DNA of 64,000 nucleotides from an uncultured Clostridia bacterium (GCA_944364615.1 CALVWF010000002.1:124001-188000), one strand, 5' to 3'. Positions 55,332 through 63,604 are shown, counted from the first letter of the stretch. Numbers and translations: made by a program. The notes: a model not told the origin generated them from the letters alone.

Positions 55332-57356
55332 ATGAAAAAGACAAAAATTTTAAGCCTTGTCGTTGTTCTGGTAATCGCCCTGACGGTAGTGCTGGCTGCT
55401 TGTCAACCTGCTGCTCCCACAGGCGACGCTCTTGCAGACGTAAAGACTGCAGGTAAGGCAGATATCGACAATTACGCCAAGAACTTTACTGAAAGCGATT
55501 ATACGGCAGATGGCTGGACAACGCTTCAGAAGGCAGTTACAGACGGTAAAGCCGCTGTTGACGCTGCTACTACGGCTGCCGACGTGTTTACTGCTGTAAA
55601 CAACGCTAAGAGTGCAATGGACAAAGTTGCCAAGGCTCCCGTAAGCACGCAAACATACGTATCTTACGGTCTTGTACACGGTCAGGGTTATGTCGGCAAA
55701 GCGACGGTTACTATTGATGCCAACGGAGTTGTAACCGCTGCTGCTCTCGACGAAGCTTGCCTTCCCACATACGTAACGGCTGCCGATCCCGTTGAAGGTT
55801 TTACTGTTGCCGACGAAGTTGAAAGTCATGGCGCGAAAGTCACAAAGAACTTCTATAAAACAGTTAAGTTCGGCGGATATACCGCTACTTACGATGTTGC
55901 TACTCACACTTATCTTATCGACGGACTTCCCATGCTCGACAGATTTGCTTCCATAGTTTACGCTCGCGCATGGTTCGAATCGGCCAACACCGACTCTGTT
56001 GTCGTTGTTTCCGATGACAAGACCGAAGACGGAGATGTAATGAACAGCGCAACATTGCTCAAAACTCAGAACGGTTACTGGGGCGAACCCACGGCACCCG
56101 CTCTCGGTTGGGAAGAAAACGCTGTTGCAACTTCTGCTTTCTTTGTAGAAAATTACGAAGCATTCGTTCCTGCTTTCTACCAGAATGGTCCTGGAAACCT
56201 GTTCTACGGACACAGTGCTAACGGTCAGCCTTGGTTCTGGAACGGCGTTAACACAGGCGCTACATGGACAGACATGGAAGACTACATCACATTGCTTGTT
56301 GTTGCTTACGCTCAACCTTCGCAAAGTTTTGCTTACGGTCTCGTTCACGGTAAAGGTTATGTAGGTGAGGCTACAATAGTTCGCACACAGCAAGGCGTTA
56401 TCGTCAGTGCAGGACTGGAAGAAGCATGCCTTCCCACTTACATTGCTGCTGAAGCTGCAATTGTAGACGTTACAACAACTGATACAGCTTACCCCAGCCA
56501 CGGTAGTGAAGTTACAAAGCACTTCTACACAACAGTTAAGTTCGGTGGAAACACATTCACTTACAGCACAACCGAACACGACTACGTTATGGAAGGCACA
56601 ACATTGAAGGCTTGGTTGGAAGACGAAGCTAACGCTATGGTTTACTTCCTGTCTGTATCCAACGATCAGGTTGCAATTGTAAATGCTGAAGGCGAAGACG
56701 ACTTCACAGTAATGACATCTGCTAAGTTGCTCAAGAGTCAGAACGGTTACTGGTCTACACCTTCCGGTTCACAACTCGGTTGGAAGACAAACGTTGAAAA
56801 GACTGTTGAATATGTGATGAACAACGGTTTCGTTCAGGACGAATTTACTACCGACAACAAGGTAGGAAACGTATTCGTTGACGAAAACGGTGTAAGCACG
56901 GGCGCTACATGGACAGACTTCAACGATTACTATCAACTGTTGAAGAAGGCTTACGAAACTCAGGTTTCCATCGGTTCTTTCGATTACTATATCGAAGCCT
57001 GGAAGTCTCACTACGGTGTACAGGTTGCCGTAACTGTTGAAGACGGTGTTATTACCGGTTTGACAATGTTCAACGACGCAGTTACAGGATGGCGTCAGAT
57101 TACTCCCTCCTTCGACCCCAATGGCACTTACGCTGCTGCACAGGCTGAGTTTATTGAAAGCCTCATCGGATTGTCCGTTGAAGAAGTTCTCGACATGCCG
57201 GCATCCTTCACGGTAACCAGCGGAACAAGAGTTCCTTCCGGTTCCGAAGGCGGTGTTGAGGCTGTAGGCGGAAACGAAATCATGACAGGCGCAACACAAT
57301 CCGAAGCACGTTTGCTGCTTGCTATCTGGAGAGCATTGGGCTATCTCAACGCTTGA
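55332..57356 (+). CDS. Multi-FMN-binding (flavinylated) lipoprotein with FIVAR-like domain
   Basis: 674 residues from the ATG at 55332 (AAGGAG upstream; the in-frame ATG at 55284 would precede the signal peptide). The lipobox is VLAAC (Cys24). A helical FIVAR-like segment (about 30-100, DALADVKTAGKADIDNYAKN...) is followed by two similar ~210-residue units opening SYGLVHGQGYVG and AYGLVHGKGYVG. Each closes with TGATWTD (Thr311, Thr526). A third shorter domain ends in MTGATQS (Thr655). The (S/T)GAT threonine is the site that carries covalent FMN in FMN_bind proteins. PplA of Listeria, a lipoprotein with two such domains, serves extracellular electron transfer; a similar role is inferred. It has its own promoter and terminator, with no electron-transfer operon beside it. 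Confidence 0.85.
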   Translation: MKKTKILSLVVVLVIALTVVLAACQPAAPTGDALADVKTAGKADIDNYAKNFTESDYTADGWTTLQKAVTDGKAAVDAATTAADVFTAVNNAKSAMDKVAKAPVSTQTYVSYGLVHGQGYVGKATVTIDANGVVTAAALDEACLPTYVTAADPVEGFTVADEVESHGAKVTKNFYKTVKFGGYTATYDVATHTYLIDGLPMLDRFASIVYARAWFESANTDSVVVVSDDKTEDGDVMNSATLLKTQNGYWGEPTAPALGWEENAVATSAFFVENYEAFVPAFYQNGPGNLFYGHSANGQPWFWNGVNTGATWTDMEDYITLLVVAYAQPSQSFAYGLVHGKGYVGEATIVRTQQGVIVSAGLEEACLPTYIAAEAAIVDVTTTDTAYPSHGSEVTKHFYTTVKFGGNTFTYSTTEHDYVMEGTTLKAWLEDEANAMVYFLSVSNDQVAIVNAEGEDDFTVMTSAKLLKSQNGYWSTPSGSQLGWKTNVEKTVEYVMNNGFVQDEFTTDNKVGNVFVDENGVSTGATWTDFNDYYQLLKKAYETQVSIGSFDYYIEAWKSHYGVQVAVTVEDGVITGLTMFNDAVTGWRQITPSFDPNGTYAAAQAEFIESLIGLSVEEVLDMPASFTVTSGTRVPSGSEGGVEAVGGNEIMTGATQSEARLLLAIWRALGYLNA

Positions 57357-57379
57357 TCGTCTTTGATTAATTAAACTAA

Positions 57380-57408
57380 ACGACCTTCCTTATCGGAAGG
57401 TCGTTTTT
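57380..57408 (+). terminator. Intrinsic terminator of the FMN lipoprotein gene
   Basis: Stem ACGACCTTCC / GGAAGGTCGT with a short loop and a run of seven or more Ts. Confidence 0.93.
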
Positions 57409-58270
57409 TTGTGCGGAATTATAATTAAACAGTAAAATCCGTTAAAGGTAAATAACTTTAATTAAACAAATTGTGTATAATCGAACGCTAATCAATTTTG
57501 CCGTTCTTTAATACCCAAAGCGTTGTTGACGCAAGATTGTTACAACCGATTCTTCTGTAAAATTTGCAAGAGATTGTAATTAATGTCAATGCGGTATATT
57601 GATAACATCGGCAGACGGCATTAAACTGTTCGGCTTTGCAGAGCGTAGTACGATAGAAAGTATTTACGGGAAAACGTTTTAAAAATAATTTGAGAAAAAG
57701 TAAAATAATGACACTCTAAAATTTCTTCCAAACGCGCCGTTTAAAGGTTTTTTGCAGTTACATAAGTATTTCATTTAATCGTAAAGTCACAGTAGTAATA
57801 AGTTTTTATGTGAAACAATGTAAAACTAAAAGATTAAAGAATTTTTGCAATGCGTAACGTGATGTTCCCTTTGCAGATTCTCTTATTGCTTGTTCCTTGT
57901 TACGAGTTAGTGTAACTTGATTCAACCAACCTTAGGGCATTACAAGCCGTTTAAAGCAGGTTTGTCTGATAACACATCTGCGAAATACGCCGTTCATGTA
58001 GCAGATTCTAAAAGGTACTTACGTGCCACACAATTTAACGGGTGTCTGGTTGTGTTTCAACGACCGACCGTTGACAGCAAATATATTGACCGACTTTACC
58101 GTTTTGCAATCTCAATCTTTAAAATTACTTTTTGCCGTTGCGTCAGGAAAATTATAATACGGTCAAAGTTTTTCTGCGGGACGTATATGTTCAGTCGTTG
58201 TACGGCGGTGCAGTGACTAGTAATAAGTATTGAAATTGTTTTGTCAGGCAGTCTATCGTAAGGGATATTT
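57409..58270. other. Gene-free region of about 860 bases
   Basis: I see no ORF with a credible ribosome site; a 99-codon frame at 57917-58216 has a cysteine-rich, low-plausibility translation. A TATAAT at 57476 lacks a good -35. The region could hide a non-coding RNA or decayed sequence, but I can show no conserved structure. Confidence 0.5.
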
Positions 58271-58274
58271 CAAT

Positions 58275-58300
58275 AAAAAAAAGCAACACCGAAGTGTCGC
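58275..58300 (-). terminator. Intrinsic terminator of the purine permease gene
   Basis: On the - strand: GCGACAC-TTCG-GTGTTGC (one G-U pair in RNA) followed by eight Ts. Confidence 0.88.
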
Positions 58301-58322
58301 TTTTTCGTATTGCTTGTGGTTA

Positions 58323-59762
58323 TCAGTGCGTGAACAGGAACATTGCAATGAACAGCAAGCCGAGTACGTATGTGGCAACGGAAATTTCCTTAGCCTTGCC
58401 TGTAAACAGGTTGATGAAGATGTAGGAAAGAATACCGAAACCGATACCGAAACTGATGTTGTAGGTAAATACCATCATAGCGATAGTGAGGAAAGAAGGA
58501 ACTGCAACGGAAGGATCCGTCCAGTCAAGTTCTTTGACTCCGTTCATCATCAGTACGCCTACGTAAATAAGAGCGGTTGCCGTTGCGCAATTGGGAACAA
58601 GTTGTGCGATGGGAGCAAGGAACATTGCCACCACGAATCCGAGAGCAACTACCAGAGAAGTAAGACCTGTACGTCCGCCTTCTGCAATTCCTGCGGAAGA
58701 TTCAACGAATGTAGTAACGGTGGATGTACCGCAGATTGCACCGGTGCAGGTTGCAATAGCGTCGGCGAGCATTGCTTTGTTCATGTTGGGAACTTCGCCT
58801 TCTTCTGTAAGCATGTTGCCGCGTGCGCAAGCGCCGTAAAGTGTTCCGAGAGTGTCGAACATATCAACGATACAGAAAGCAAGTGCGCTTGTCACAAGCA
58901 ACAGAATCAAGGAACCAACCGTGTTGCCTTCCTGTGCCAGATAGTGAGAGAAATCAAAGCCTTCGGTAAATACCTTTATCAAGGACTGATCAGCCCATTC
59001 TGCAAATGAGTTCAAGGGGTTGCCCAATGTAATCTTAAGGGCATTTTCTCCTGTGTACATGCCTGTGGTAAGTCCGAGCAGGTAATACAGCAGTGCAGAG
59101 CCGATGATTCCGTAGAAGATTGCGCCCTTGACGTTCTTTTTGGAAAGAATTGCAATCGCAAAAACTCCGATGATAGTTACTACAAGAGGCATTATGTTTG
59201 CCCACGAACCGGACAAAATGTTCATGCTGCCCATCGTAACGCCGGTAGAAGTGCTGGGGATTACGAGTTTGGCATTCTGTGCACCGATAAATGCGATGAA
59301 CAGACCGATACCTGCGGGAATAGCGACACGTACTGCATCGGGGATAGCGTAGAAGATCTTTTTGCGCAGACCGGTTACAGTCAGCAGCACGAAGATTATA
59401 CCGTCGATAAGTACGAATACAAGAGCATTGGCGTAAGTGAAATCCATTGCTTGTACGCAGGTGTAAACGAAAAATGCGTTAAGACCCATACCGCTTGCCT
59501 GAGCGAGAGGCAGTTTTGAAAGCAATCCGATGAGTACCGTACCGATGATTGCCGACAAAGCAGTGGCAATGTAGATAGCGCCGTAACTCAATCCTTCAAT
59601 ACCGCCGCTGAACATTCCTGCGTTTACCATCAGGATGTAAACCATTGCCATGAATGTTGTAATACCGGCAATTACTTCCGTTCTTACATTGGTGCCGTTT
59701 TCACTGAGTTTAAAGACTCTGTCAAACCAGCCACGCTTAGTTTCAGTTGTGTTTTCTGCCAT
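58323..59762 (-). CDS. NCS2 (PbuG/AzgA-type) purine permease
   Basis: 479 residues. The start at 59762 is chosen because GGAGGG lies just before it; an ATG five codons upstream is part of that site. It is a multi-helix transporter with the NCS2 hallmarks of the hypoxanthine/guanine/adenine (AzgA/PbuG) branch: IAGITTFMAMVYILMVN near the N-terminus, GMGLNAFFVYT, a GTSTVTTFVESSAGIAEGGRTG block read in parts as TSTVTTFVES and GRTGLTSLVV, and FDTLGTLYGA. It imports a purine base by proton symport. A phosphoribosyltransferase gene lies upstream on the same strand, fitting purine salvage. It is preceded by a leader with its own short ORF and terminator. Confidence 0.92.
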   Translation of the reverse strand: MAENTTETKRGWFDRVFKLSENGTNVRTEVIAGITTFMAMVYILMVNAGMFSGGIEGLSYGAIYIATALSAIIGTVLIGLLSKLPLAQASGMGLNAFFVYTCVQAMDFTYANALVFVLIDGIIFVLLTVTGLRKKIFYAIPDAVRVAIPAGIGLFIAFIGAQNAKLVIPSTSTGVTMGSMNILSGSWANIMPLVVTIIGVFAIAILSKKNVKGAIFYGIIGSALLYYLLGLTTGMYTGENALKITLGNPLNSFAEWADQSLIKVFTEGFDFSHYLAQEGNTVGSLILLLVTSALAFCIVDMFDTLGTLYGACARGNMLTEEGEVPNMNKAMLADAIATCTGAICGTSTVTTFVESSAGIAEGGRTGLTSLVVALGFVVAMFLAPIAQLVPNCATATALIYVGVLMMNGVKELDWTDPSVAVPSFLTIAMMVFTYNISFGIGFGILSYIFINLFTGKAKEISVATYVLGLLFIAMFLFTH

Positions 59763-59990
59763 GATTTTTCCCTCCATATATATTTTTCATTGGCTTTAAA
59801 CTTCTTTTACAAGGCCATCGGCTGAAATTGAAAAACCCCGTTGCACAGGCTACATGCTACGGGATTGTTAAATTTCAGTATATGGCTCCACGGAAACTGC
59901 AAGAAGGGCTTGCATCTGAAAGGGCTGTATGTAACTAAACAATGTCAGCATCTTCATCGTCAGTCTCCTTAGTTCCCTTGGAAAAAAGAT
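59763..59990 (-). promoter_or_regulatory. Attenuator-like 5' leader of the purine permease gene
   Basis: About 228 nt of leader. It holds a 29-codon ORF (59868-59957). Four bases after its stop begins a hairpin, 59863 down to about 59836 (CCCGTAGCA / TGCAACGGG, one mismatch), followed by five Us. The sequence CTGAAATT at the end of the ORF can pair either with TTTCAG in ORF codons 13-14 or with AATTTCAG just past the U-run, giving mutually exclusive folds. I do not recognise a known purine, PRPP or ppGpp riboswitch core, though one cannot be excluded by eye. Confidence 0.65.
59868..59957 (-). CDS. Putative 29-residue leader peptide upstream of the purine permease
   Basis: ATG with AAGGAG seven bases upstream. 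The peptide begins MKMLTLFSYIQPFQ and ends VSVEPYTEI, followed by TAA. The stop lies a few bases before the leader terminator stem, so a ribosome completing the ORF would cover the 5' arm and favour readthrough. No single amino acid dominates, so it is not a classic amino-acid attenuator. Ribosome arrest by a nascent peptide is one possibility. Function is inferred; a chance ORF is the alternative. Confidence 0.55.
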   Translation of the reverse strand: MKMLTLFSYIQPFQMQALLAVSVEPYTEI

Positions 59991-59996
59991 ATTTCT

Positions 59997-60025
59997 ATCT
60001 TAACTTAAACTTAAAAATATGTCAA
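59997..60025 (-). promoter_or_regulatory. Promoter of the purine permease leader
   Basis: On the - strand: TTGACA (60025-60020), 17-base spacer, TAAGAT (60002-59997). Transcription would start near 59990. Confidence 0.75.
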
Positions 60026-60340
60026 ATTAAAATATGATGTTTTTCACTGAAAAACAATGTATATTTTCATTTTTGTTTACCGAAATTAAGAGAAAATTTG
60101 TTACAACTTACCTTTTGAAACATATTTGACAGTATTGTGTCAGTGTAATGCAAAACATACGGTAAAATACAGTCAGATTAAGTGGCGAAACTTTAAGACA
60201 AGATGCTGATTAAAGGTGAATTTCGACGTTGCATCACGTCGTTTATTTAACTGTTTGAAACAACGGGTTTGAAATTCACAACCGACGTGTGTAACGTAGC
60301 CGATGGCAGTTTGGCAGATGCTTTTACGGAAATCGTTGGC
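60026..60340. other. Gene-free spacer
   Basis: About 315 bases upstream of the permease promoter, AT-rich. I see no gene. A 69-codon frame starting at 60269 runs into the duplicated terminator region and is not credible. Confidence 0.5.
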
Positions 60341-60487
60341 GTCATTTCAGACAATCGTAGGTATACGCAAGAAAAGGTCAATGGGAAACACACGGGAGAA
60401 ACGAAAAAAAGGTGTACCTTTCATACACCTTTTTTCGTTGCGACGCAAACGTTCGCATTGACTGAATGGCTAGGGTAGCAGGATTTG
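60341..60487. repeat. Direct repeat copy 1: truncated tRNA-Gln 3' end plus downstream terminator region
   Basis: About 147 bases nearly identical to 60531-60677 at a 190-base offset, with about eight differences. It contains the last 21 bases of the tRNA-Gln gene (60467-60487), then diverges exactly where the remaining tRNA should continue. Its terminator (GGTGTA / TACACC at 60411-60429) is still foldable. Confidence 0.88.
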
Positions 60488-60530
60488 TAAGGAGCGCAGC
60501 GACGGAATAGCGATGGTAACAGAGCGTCAC

Positions 60531-60677
60531 ATCATTTCAGACAGTCATAGGTACACGCAAGAAAAGGTCAATGGGAAATACACGGGAGAAACGAAAAAAA
60601 GGTGTACTTTTCGTACACCTTTTTTCGTTGCGACGCAAACGTTCGCATTGACCGAATGGCTAGGGTAGCAGGATTTG
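60531..60677. repeat. Direct repeat copy 2: 3' part of the intact tRNA-Gln and its terminator
   Basis: Matches copy 1 at a 190-base offset. It spans the tRNA-Gln 3' end (CCA, acceptor and part of the T-arm) and the terminator at 60594-60627. Confidence 0.88.
60594..60627 (-). terminator. Terminator of tRNA-Gln
   Basis: Seven-base stem GGTGTAC / GTACACC with a T/A-run on both sides, so it can stop transcription in either direction. It lies just downstream of the tRNA on the - strand. Confidence 0.88.
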
Positions 60678-60732
60678 AACCTGCGAAATGACGGAGTCAG
60701 AATCCGTTGCCTTACCGCTTGGCTATACCCCA
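60657..60732 (-). tRNA. tRNA-Gln (CTG anticodon)
   Basis: 76 nt with encoded CCA. The acceptor is TGGGGTA / TACCCTA (one G-U pair). The D-arm is GCC-AAGCGGTAA-GGC. The anticodon stem ACGGA / TCCGT holds loop TTCTGAC, giving anticodon CTG (reads CAG). The T-arm is GCAGG-TTCAAAT-CCTGC. The variable loop has six bases, one more than usual for this tRNA. Flanked by a strong promoter and a terminator. A 21-base copy of its 3' end lies 190 bases downstream. Confidence 0.95.
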
Positions 60733-60744
60733 ACGTCAGTTAGT

Positions 60745-60773
60745 ATTATAACTCTTTGCGAAGTTATTGTCAA
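60745..60773 (-). promoter_or_regulatory. Promoter of tRNA-Gln
   Basis: On the - strand: consensus TTGACA (60773-60768), 17-base spacer, consensus TATAAT (60750-60745), 12 bases before the tRNA 5' end. Confidence 0.88.
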
Positions 60774-60803
60774 ACAAATATAACTAAAATTTCTCTGTGT
60801 ATC

Positions 60804-60829
60804 GGAAAAAAAACCGCCTTACGGCGGTT
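60804..60829 (-). terminator. Terminator of the phosphoribosyltransferase gene
   Basis: On the - strand: AACCGCC-GTAA-GGCGGTT followed by seven or more Ts. Confidence 0.92.
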
Positions 60830-60856
60830 GTTTCTCCGCATATATATCGATTACTG

Positions 60857-61393
60857 TTACAGAAGGGGAATAACTCCGAGATAGACTATATCATGTCTTT
60901 CGGCAGCGGGGCCTTCGGCAAGAACAAACGCCTTTTTCCAGATTTCTCCTCCGCTCATTTCTACCAGTTTTTCCAGTCCCTCAAGGCTGTTTCCGGTTGA
61001 AACAACGTCGTCTACAATACACACTTTTTTGCCTTTCATCAATTCGGCGTCGTGTCTGGAAAGGTAAAGTTTTTGTACCGCTCCCGTAGTGATGCTTGAC
61101 TTGATTTCCACTTCAATGCCGTCTTGCATATACAATTTTTTAGACTTACGTGCCACGGCGTAGTAGGGATGTCCCAACTCACGCGCCATTACATGCGTCA
61201 GTTGCAGTCCCTTGCTTTCGGCGGTGATCAGAACGTCGCAACCTTTTACGAGTTTTGCCAGTTCCTTACCGCAGTGCTCTGTCATTACCTGATTGCCGTG
61301 CAGGTTAAAAAATGCAATGTTTACGCCGCTGGGTAACGGAAGAATGGGCAGTTGAGCGGTGTAGCCTTTTAGATCCACTTCAAAGTATTTCAT
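60857..61393 (-). CDS. Type I phosphoribosyltransferase, adenine phosphoribosyltransferase-like
   Basis: 178 residues; AAAGGGAG precedes the start. The PRPP-binding loop is intact as VCIVDDVVSTGNS (about 125-137). An upstream TAESKGLQLTHVMARELGHPYYAVARK block and YLSRHDAELMKGKKV fit the Apt-like branch rather than Hpt or Xpt, but the N-terminus lacks the usual Apt DFP.KGI..RDIT motif. It would convert a purine base plus PRPP to the nucleotide in the cytoplasm. The NCS2 permease lies downstream on the same strand, giving uptake plus salvage, although each has its own promoter. Confidence 0.82.
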   Translation of the reverse strand: MKYFEVDLKGYTAQLPILPLPSGVNIAFFNLHGNQVMTEHCGKELAKLVKGCDVLITAESKGLQLTHVMARELGHPYYAVARKSKKLYMQDGIEVEIKSSITTGAVQKLYLSRHDAELMKGKKVCIVDDVVSTGNSLEGLEKLVEMSGGEIWKKAFVLAEGPAAERHDIVYLGVIPLL

Positions 61394-61439
61394 CTTTGTT
61401 CTCCCTTTCAGGATATTTGTTGTTCTGACAACATTGTAT

Positions 61440-61468
61440 ATTTTACTACATTAAGTTTGCACTGTCAA
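61440..61468 (-). promoter_or_regulatory. Promoter of the phosphoribosyltransferase gene
   Basis: On the - strand: TTGACA (61468-61463), 17-base spacer, TAAAAT (61445-61440). Confidence 0.8.
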
Positions 61469-61631
61469 TATCATTTGCCACACATCGGGAAAAATGTGAC
61501 AAACATCGAAATATACTTTTTCTTTGAACGCGTCGTTAAAAAAAAATAAAAGGTTATCACAAGTATTTCAATCTATTTTCATTTTAATGTGGTATAATTA
61601 ATATATACTTTAAACATATCGGACGGGATTT

Positions 61632-63239
61632 GTGAAACTGCTTGTAAGAATACTCAATATTATACTGACAGTTGCCGGAAGTGCGGCAGCGGTAAATGTG
61701 GTGTTAAACGGATTTACCGACGCTTTTTCATTGATTTTTGCCGTAGCGGTAACTGCAATACAGGTGGCTTTGTTTGTTTACTGTAATGTGCGCAGTACCT
61801 CATTGCGCAAGGCAAGGAAAAACAGTACATCGCTCAATCTCATTTATCGTACGTCTGCAATGTCGGTTGTTGCCGTTGCCATTGTTGCGTTACTGGTAAT
61901 ATACAGATTTTTTTACAGTTTCAGCAGTGATTTTAACATTGCATATATTCAGGCATATGCATTGGTGATCATATTCGTCGTTGCGGTTGTCAGCGTATTG
62001 TTCAGCCGATTGCTTAAAAACCGTATGACTAAACTGTCGGTGTTTGTCAGCGGAGTGATTCTTACAATAGCGTCGTTTATTGTTCCTACAGCGGACACCG
62101 TCGGAATTGTCATTTACTGTGTCGTATTCTTTGTAGGTATAGGTCAGGTCGTAGTGTGGATTTATTCCATGTCGGTGGAAATGAAACGTGTTGCCGTTGT
62201 CGTAAATCTTGACGACACGTCGGCAACTTACATGCAGTGCAGGGATCATATCGGCGCGATGCTTATTGCCCAGTGCGTGTTTGCGTTGGTTGTGATGGGT
62301 AGCGTGGCGTTAAATACTTCATTAAGTTGGCTGAATACGTTGCAATTGACTTGCAGTGTGCTGCTTATTCTGTCGCTGTTTTTCGCGATGATGCAGCCGC
62401 TTGACAGACGGTACAGCAACAAGATAGATCAGTATATGGAAAAGTGCGATCCCAACATCAATTACGAACTGTTGCAACAACAATTGCAGACCACGCTGAA
62501 TACAGGCAGAAAAAGCGTATTTGTCTTGATGTTGCGCAATATTCTGAAACCTTTTTTCCCGGCAAAAGTCAGGGGCAGAGAAAACGTGGATATGTCCGAG
62601 GGCGCAGTGGTGTTTGTAGCAAATCATTACGAAATATACGGACCGATCGTTACTATATTGCGGATGCCTTTTGCAACACGTCCGTGGGTAAACGCGCGTA
62701 TGCTCGACAAAAAGGTGCTTGCAGAGCAGATGCAGTTCGGCGTTGACAACGTGTGTAAGGCTTTGCCTAAAAAACTGCGCAACAAGTTGCCCGATATGTT
62801 GCAACCGCTGGTGTACAAGGTTATGACCAGCATCGAGCCCATTGCCGTGCACAGGGACAGTTCGAGAGAGGTTATAAACACCTTTAAAGACACCGTTGAG
62901 GCACTTGAACAGGGGGACAACATTCTGGTGTTCCCCGAAAAGCCCGAGGCAGGCAAACACTATTCGGACGACGGAGCGGTGGACGCGTTTTACACCGGAT
63001 TTGCAGACATAGGCAGAATGTATTACCGCAAGACAGGCAAAAAAGTCAGGTTTTACCCTGTTTACGTGGACAAGAACAACAGGGAAATAGTAATAGGCGA
63101 GGGATTGGAGTACAACAGCGAAAATCCCAAACAGGATGAAAAACGTCGTATCGCCGAGGTGCTTAACGCACGTATGCAGGCAATGTCGGAACAGGGATTG
63201 GCAAAATTCAACAGCAAAACAAGCAAGAGCAAGAAGTGA
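61632..63239 (+). CDS. Membrane protein with PlsC-like acyltransferase domain lacking the HX4D aspartate
   Basis: 535 residues with a GTG start (GGACGGGA upstream); a TATAAT at 61593-61598 is the likely -10. About eight membrane helices fill residues 1-260. A cytoplasmic domain (about 310-500) resembles 1-acylglycerol-phosphate acyltransferases: VFVANHYEIYGP near 332, RPWVNARML, PIAVHRDSSREV and ILVFPEKPE in place of FPEGTR. The catalytic HX4D motif is degenerate: His332 is kept but the aspartate position is Gly337. It may act on an unusual substrate or be non-catalytic. No partner gene lies beside it. Confidence 0.75.
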   Translation: MKLLVRILNIILTVAGSAAAVNVVLNGFTDAFSLIFAVAVTAIQVALFVYCNVRSTSLRKARKNSTSLNLIYRTSAMSVVAVAIVALLVIYRFFYSFSSDFNIAYIQAYALVIIFVVAVVSVLFSRLLKNRMTKLSVFVSGVILTIASFIVPTADTVGIVIYCVVFFVGIGQVVVWIYSMSVEMKRVAVVVNLDDTSATYMQCRDHIGAMLIAQCVFALVVMGSVALNTSLSWLNTLQLTCSVLLILSLFFAMMQPLDRRYSNKIDQYMEKCDPNINYELLQQQLQTTLNTGRKSVFVLMLRNILKPFFPAKVRGRENVDMSEGAVVFVANHYEIYGPIVTILRMPFATRPWVNARMLDKKVLAEQMQFGVDNVCKALPKKLRNKLPDMLQPLVYKVMTSIEPIAVHRDSSREVINTFKDTVEALEQGDNILVFPEKPEAGKHYSDDGAVDAFYTGFADIGRMYYRKTGKKVRFYPVYVDKNNREIVIGEGLEYNSENPKQDEKRRIAEVLNARMQAMSEQGLAKFNSKTSKSKK

Positions 63240-63267
63240 TTTACAACATTTGCTCAACAGACAGTCA

Positions 63268-63301
63268 AGTCGGACGTTGTTTACGGCGTTCGACTTTTTG
63301 T
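63268..63301 (+). terminator. Intrinsic terminator of the acyltransferase-like gene
   Basis: Ten-base stem AAGTCGGACG / CGTTCGACTT (one G-T pair) with a 10-base loop and a T-run. Confidence 0.82.
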
Positions 63302-63575
63302 ATGGAAATTAAGTCACGTACGGTAATTTTGTGCGCAGACAGGTTTTAAAGCGTTAAAGTTTGTGTGCGTTTTTGAGATATTTTCAGGCGCAACCGAGCA
63401 ACGAAGAAACAATACAAATCGCAGTACTACAATCGGCAACATTGTTGTTTATGCCATTTAACGTCTTTATTTGCCGACAAAGTAGCATTGCCTGACTTTA
63501 CGGAAAATTATTTTGTTAACGCTCAGCCGATATTCGGCAATTTACAACGCGTTCGGGCAAGTCTTTTAGACAAGA
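63302..63575. other. Gene-free spacer
   Basis: About 275 bases between a terminator and the next promoter; I see no gene or repeat. Confidence 0.5.
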
Positions 63576-63604
63576 TTGACTTAATGTATTTTGTGATTTA
63601 TAAT
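63576..63604 (+). promoter_or_regulatory. Promoter of the MGMT-family gene
   Basis: TTGACT, 17-base spacer, TATAAT, about 27 bases before the ATG at 63632. Confidence 0.8.

Noticed and set aside
57917-58216. 99-codon + strand frame in the gene-free region
   Set aside because: No ribosome site, no recognisable domain, and an atypical cysteine-rich composition.
59763-59990. Known purine riboswitch upstream of the purine permease
   Set aside because: The conserved TATA...TTTCTAC core and loop-loop sequences of the purine class are not visible. The region is better described as an ORF plus terminator, though a computed model search would be needed to close the question.
60545-60733. 62-codon - strand frame beginning MGYSQAVRQRIL
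   Set aside because: It is the translation of the tRNA-Gln gene and its terminator, a common false gene.
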